In this document: piece by piece, positions 12,645 to 13,869 of the stretch | Numbering within the stretch: position 1 is the first letter of the stretch | Layout of the letters: each line of letters starts with the position of its first letter | From: Chloroflexota bacterium | GTDB lineage: Bacteria > Chloroflexota > Dormibacteria > CF-121 | Length of the DNA stretch: 13,869 nt | Direction: 5' to 3' | Assembly (NCBI GenBank): GCA_005882525.1 | Contig: VBGO01000016.1 | Location: 1-13,869, forward strand | The notes under the pieces: generated by a model | Seen by the model: the letters and a program-made list of their open reading frames with translations, nothing else | What the model was told of the DNA's origin: nothing | Database searches by the model: none | Position numbers and translations under genes: made by a program

Positions 12645-13869
12645 CTAGATGTCCAGGTTGCGCACGGTCTTGGCGTGCGTCTGGATGAATCGCTTGCGGG
12701 GATCGACTTCGTTGCCCATCAGGACGTCGAAGATCTTGTCGGCCTCGACCGCGTCTTCGATTTCGACCCGCAGCAGCATCCGGTTCTGCGGGTTCATCGT
12801 GGTGTCCCAGAGCTGCTCTGCGTTCATCTCACCGAGACCCTTGTAGCGGGCGACCTCCGGTTTTCCCGTCATCTGCGCCAGCTTGCGGTTCTTCTGCTCA
12901 TCGGTGTATGCGTAGCTGACCTCTTTGCCGCGGGTGATCTTGTAAAGCGGCGGCTGCGCGACGTAGAGGTATTTCCCCGTGATCACGGGCAGCATGTAGC
13001 GGAAGAAAAAAGTCAGGAGCAACGTCCGGATGTGCGAGCCATCAACGTCAGCATCGGTCATCAGAATCACATGGTGATAGCGCAGCTTGTTGATATCGAA
13101 CCGCTCGCCAACCCCGGTGCCCAGGGCCGTGATGAGATTGCGAATTTGCTCCGACGTGAGGATCTTGTCTTCGCGAGCCTTCTCGACATTGAGGATCTTG
13201 CCGCGCAGCGGCAGGATGGCCTGGAAGCGACGATCGCGAGCGCCCTTCGCCGAGCCACCCGCGGAATCACCCTCCACCAGGTAGATCTCGCAGAGGCTCG
13301 GGTCGCGCTCGGAGCAGTCGGCCAGCTTGCCGGGCAGTGTCGACGATTCGAGCAGCGACTTCCGCTGCACCAGCTCGCGGGCACGTTTGGCCGCGTCCCG
13401 GGCGCGGGCCGCCACCAGGCACTTCTCGATGATCCGCCGCGCATCCGGAGGATTCTCCTCCAGGTACTGGGTAAAGGCTTCGGAGAACACCGTTTCGACC
13501 TGACCGCGGACTTCGGAGTTACCCAGCTTGGTCTTGGTTTGACCTTCGAATTGCGGCTCTCGCACCTTGACGCTGATGACGGCGGTCAAGCCCTCGCGCA
13601 CGTCGTCGCCGGTGAGGTTGGGATCCTGCTCGCGCATCAGGTTCGCCTTGCGCGCGTACTTGTTCAAGACAGACGTCAGCGCCGAACGGAAACCGGTGAG
13701 ATGGCTGCCGCCTTCGACCGTATTGATGTCGTTGGCGAACGCGAGAACATTCTCCGTAAAGCCCTGGTTGTACTGAAGGGCGACCTCGACCGTGTTGCCG
13801 TCGATCTCACGCTCTACGTGCAGCGGCCGAAGGTTCACCCATCCCTTATCGCGGTTGAGGTACTTCACA
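12645..13869 (-). CDS. gyrB: DNA gyrase subunit B, 5' end outside window
   Basis: The last 407 or so residues are present; the N-terminal ATPase (GHKL) part lies beyond the right edge, and the GTG codon at 13868 is internal, not a start. Visible are the transducer domain with the QTK loop (QTKTKLG at fragment residues 110-116) and the TOPRIM domain with EGDSAGG (199-205), PLRGKILNVE (220-229) and the metal-binding TDADVDGSH (271-279). The typical end RKRFIQTHAKTVRNLDI follows. There is no large TOPRIM insertion of the E. coli type. It is the ATP-driven partner of GyrA. ParE is the alternative, but the gyrA gene in the same operon, with a canonical GyrA-box, supports GyrB. Confidence 0.95.
   Translation of the reverse strand, partial: VKYLNRDKGWVNLRPLHVEREIDGNTVEVALQYNQGFTENVLAFANDINTVEGGSHLTGFRSALTSVLNKYARKANLMREQDPNLTGDDVREGLTAVISVKVREPQFEGQTKTKLGNSEVRGQVETVFSEAFTQYLEENPPDARRIIEKCLVAARARDAAKRARELVQRKSLLESSTLPGKLADCSERDPSLCEIYLVEGDSAGGSAKGARDRRFQAILPLRGKILNVEKAREDKILTSEQIRNLITALGTGVGERFDINKLRYHHVILMTDADVDGSHIRTLLLTFFFRYMLPVITGKYLYVAQPPLYKITRGKEVSYAYTDEQKNRKLAQMTGKPEVARYKGLGEMNAEQLWDTTMNPQNRMLLRVEIEDAVEADKIFDVLMGNEVDPRKRFIQTHAKTVRNLDI

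Noticed and set aside
1..13869. CRISPR arrays, rRNA or tRNA genes, complete insertion sequences, phage genes
   Set aside because: No regularly spaced repeats, no RNA gene signatures and no transposase or phage protein motifs were seen in any region.

Overview
The window is GC-rich bacterial chromosome, about 14 kb. Almost every gene lies on the minus strand; one signalling gene lies on the plus strand. The mix of a soluble NarL-type kinase, a PocR-GAF-GGDEF protein, an HD-GYP protein and a DUF5317 membrane protein, plus the high GC, suggests Chloroflexota (Thermomicrobia-like) or a neighbouring high-GC lineage. That placement is inference from gene content, not from a tree.

Right half (7504-13869, minus strand, read from 13869 down): gyrB (5' end outside the window), plsX, fabF, gyrA and a small one-helix membrane protein. 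The gaps are 23, 4, 27 and about 5 bases, so this reads as one operon. It places the two gyrase subunits around two enzymes of phospholipid and fatty acid synthesis. Between this operon and the convergent plus-strand gene lies a 178-base spacer. Almost all of it forms one long imperfect inverted repeat with TA at both outer ends, like a MITE (a small non-autonomous transposon remnant).

Middle (3330-7326): two divergent units share a 161-base promoter region. The plus unit is a PocR-GAF-GGDEF diguanylate cyclase. The minus unit is a soluble HisKA_3 histidine kinase and its NarL/LuxR response regulator, joined by a 4-base ATGA overlap.

Left (1-3190, minus strand): directly downstream of the response regulator is a gene for a 24-residue hydrophobic peptide. 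It has a strong ribosome binding site and its own intrinsic terminator. Next comes an 845-residue protein that fuses a multi-helix membrane input domain, an intact HD-GYP c-di-GMP phosphodiesterase domain and a complete MFS transporter. Three bases after it starts a DUF5317 membrane protein cut by the window edge. The peptide gene and the fusion gene are visibly poorer in GC than their surroundings.

Most interesting reading: peptide, membrane HD-GYP/MFS fusion and DUF5317 may be one signalling or export unit. It sits beside a two-component system and a diguanylate cyclase, so both the making and the breaking of c-di-GMP are encoded within 7 kb. The gene calls rest on visible motifs; the functional link between these genes is a hypothesis.
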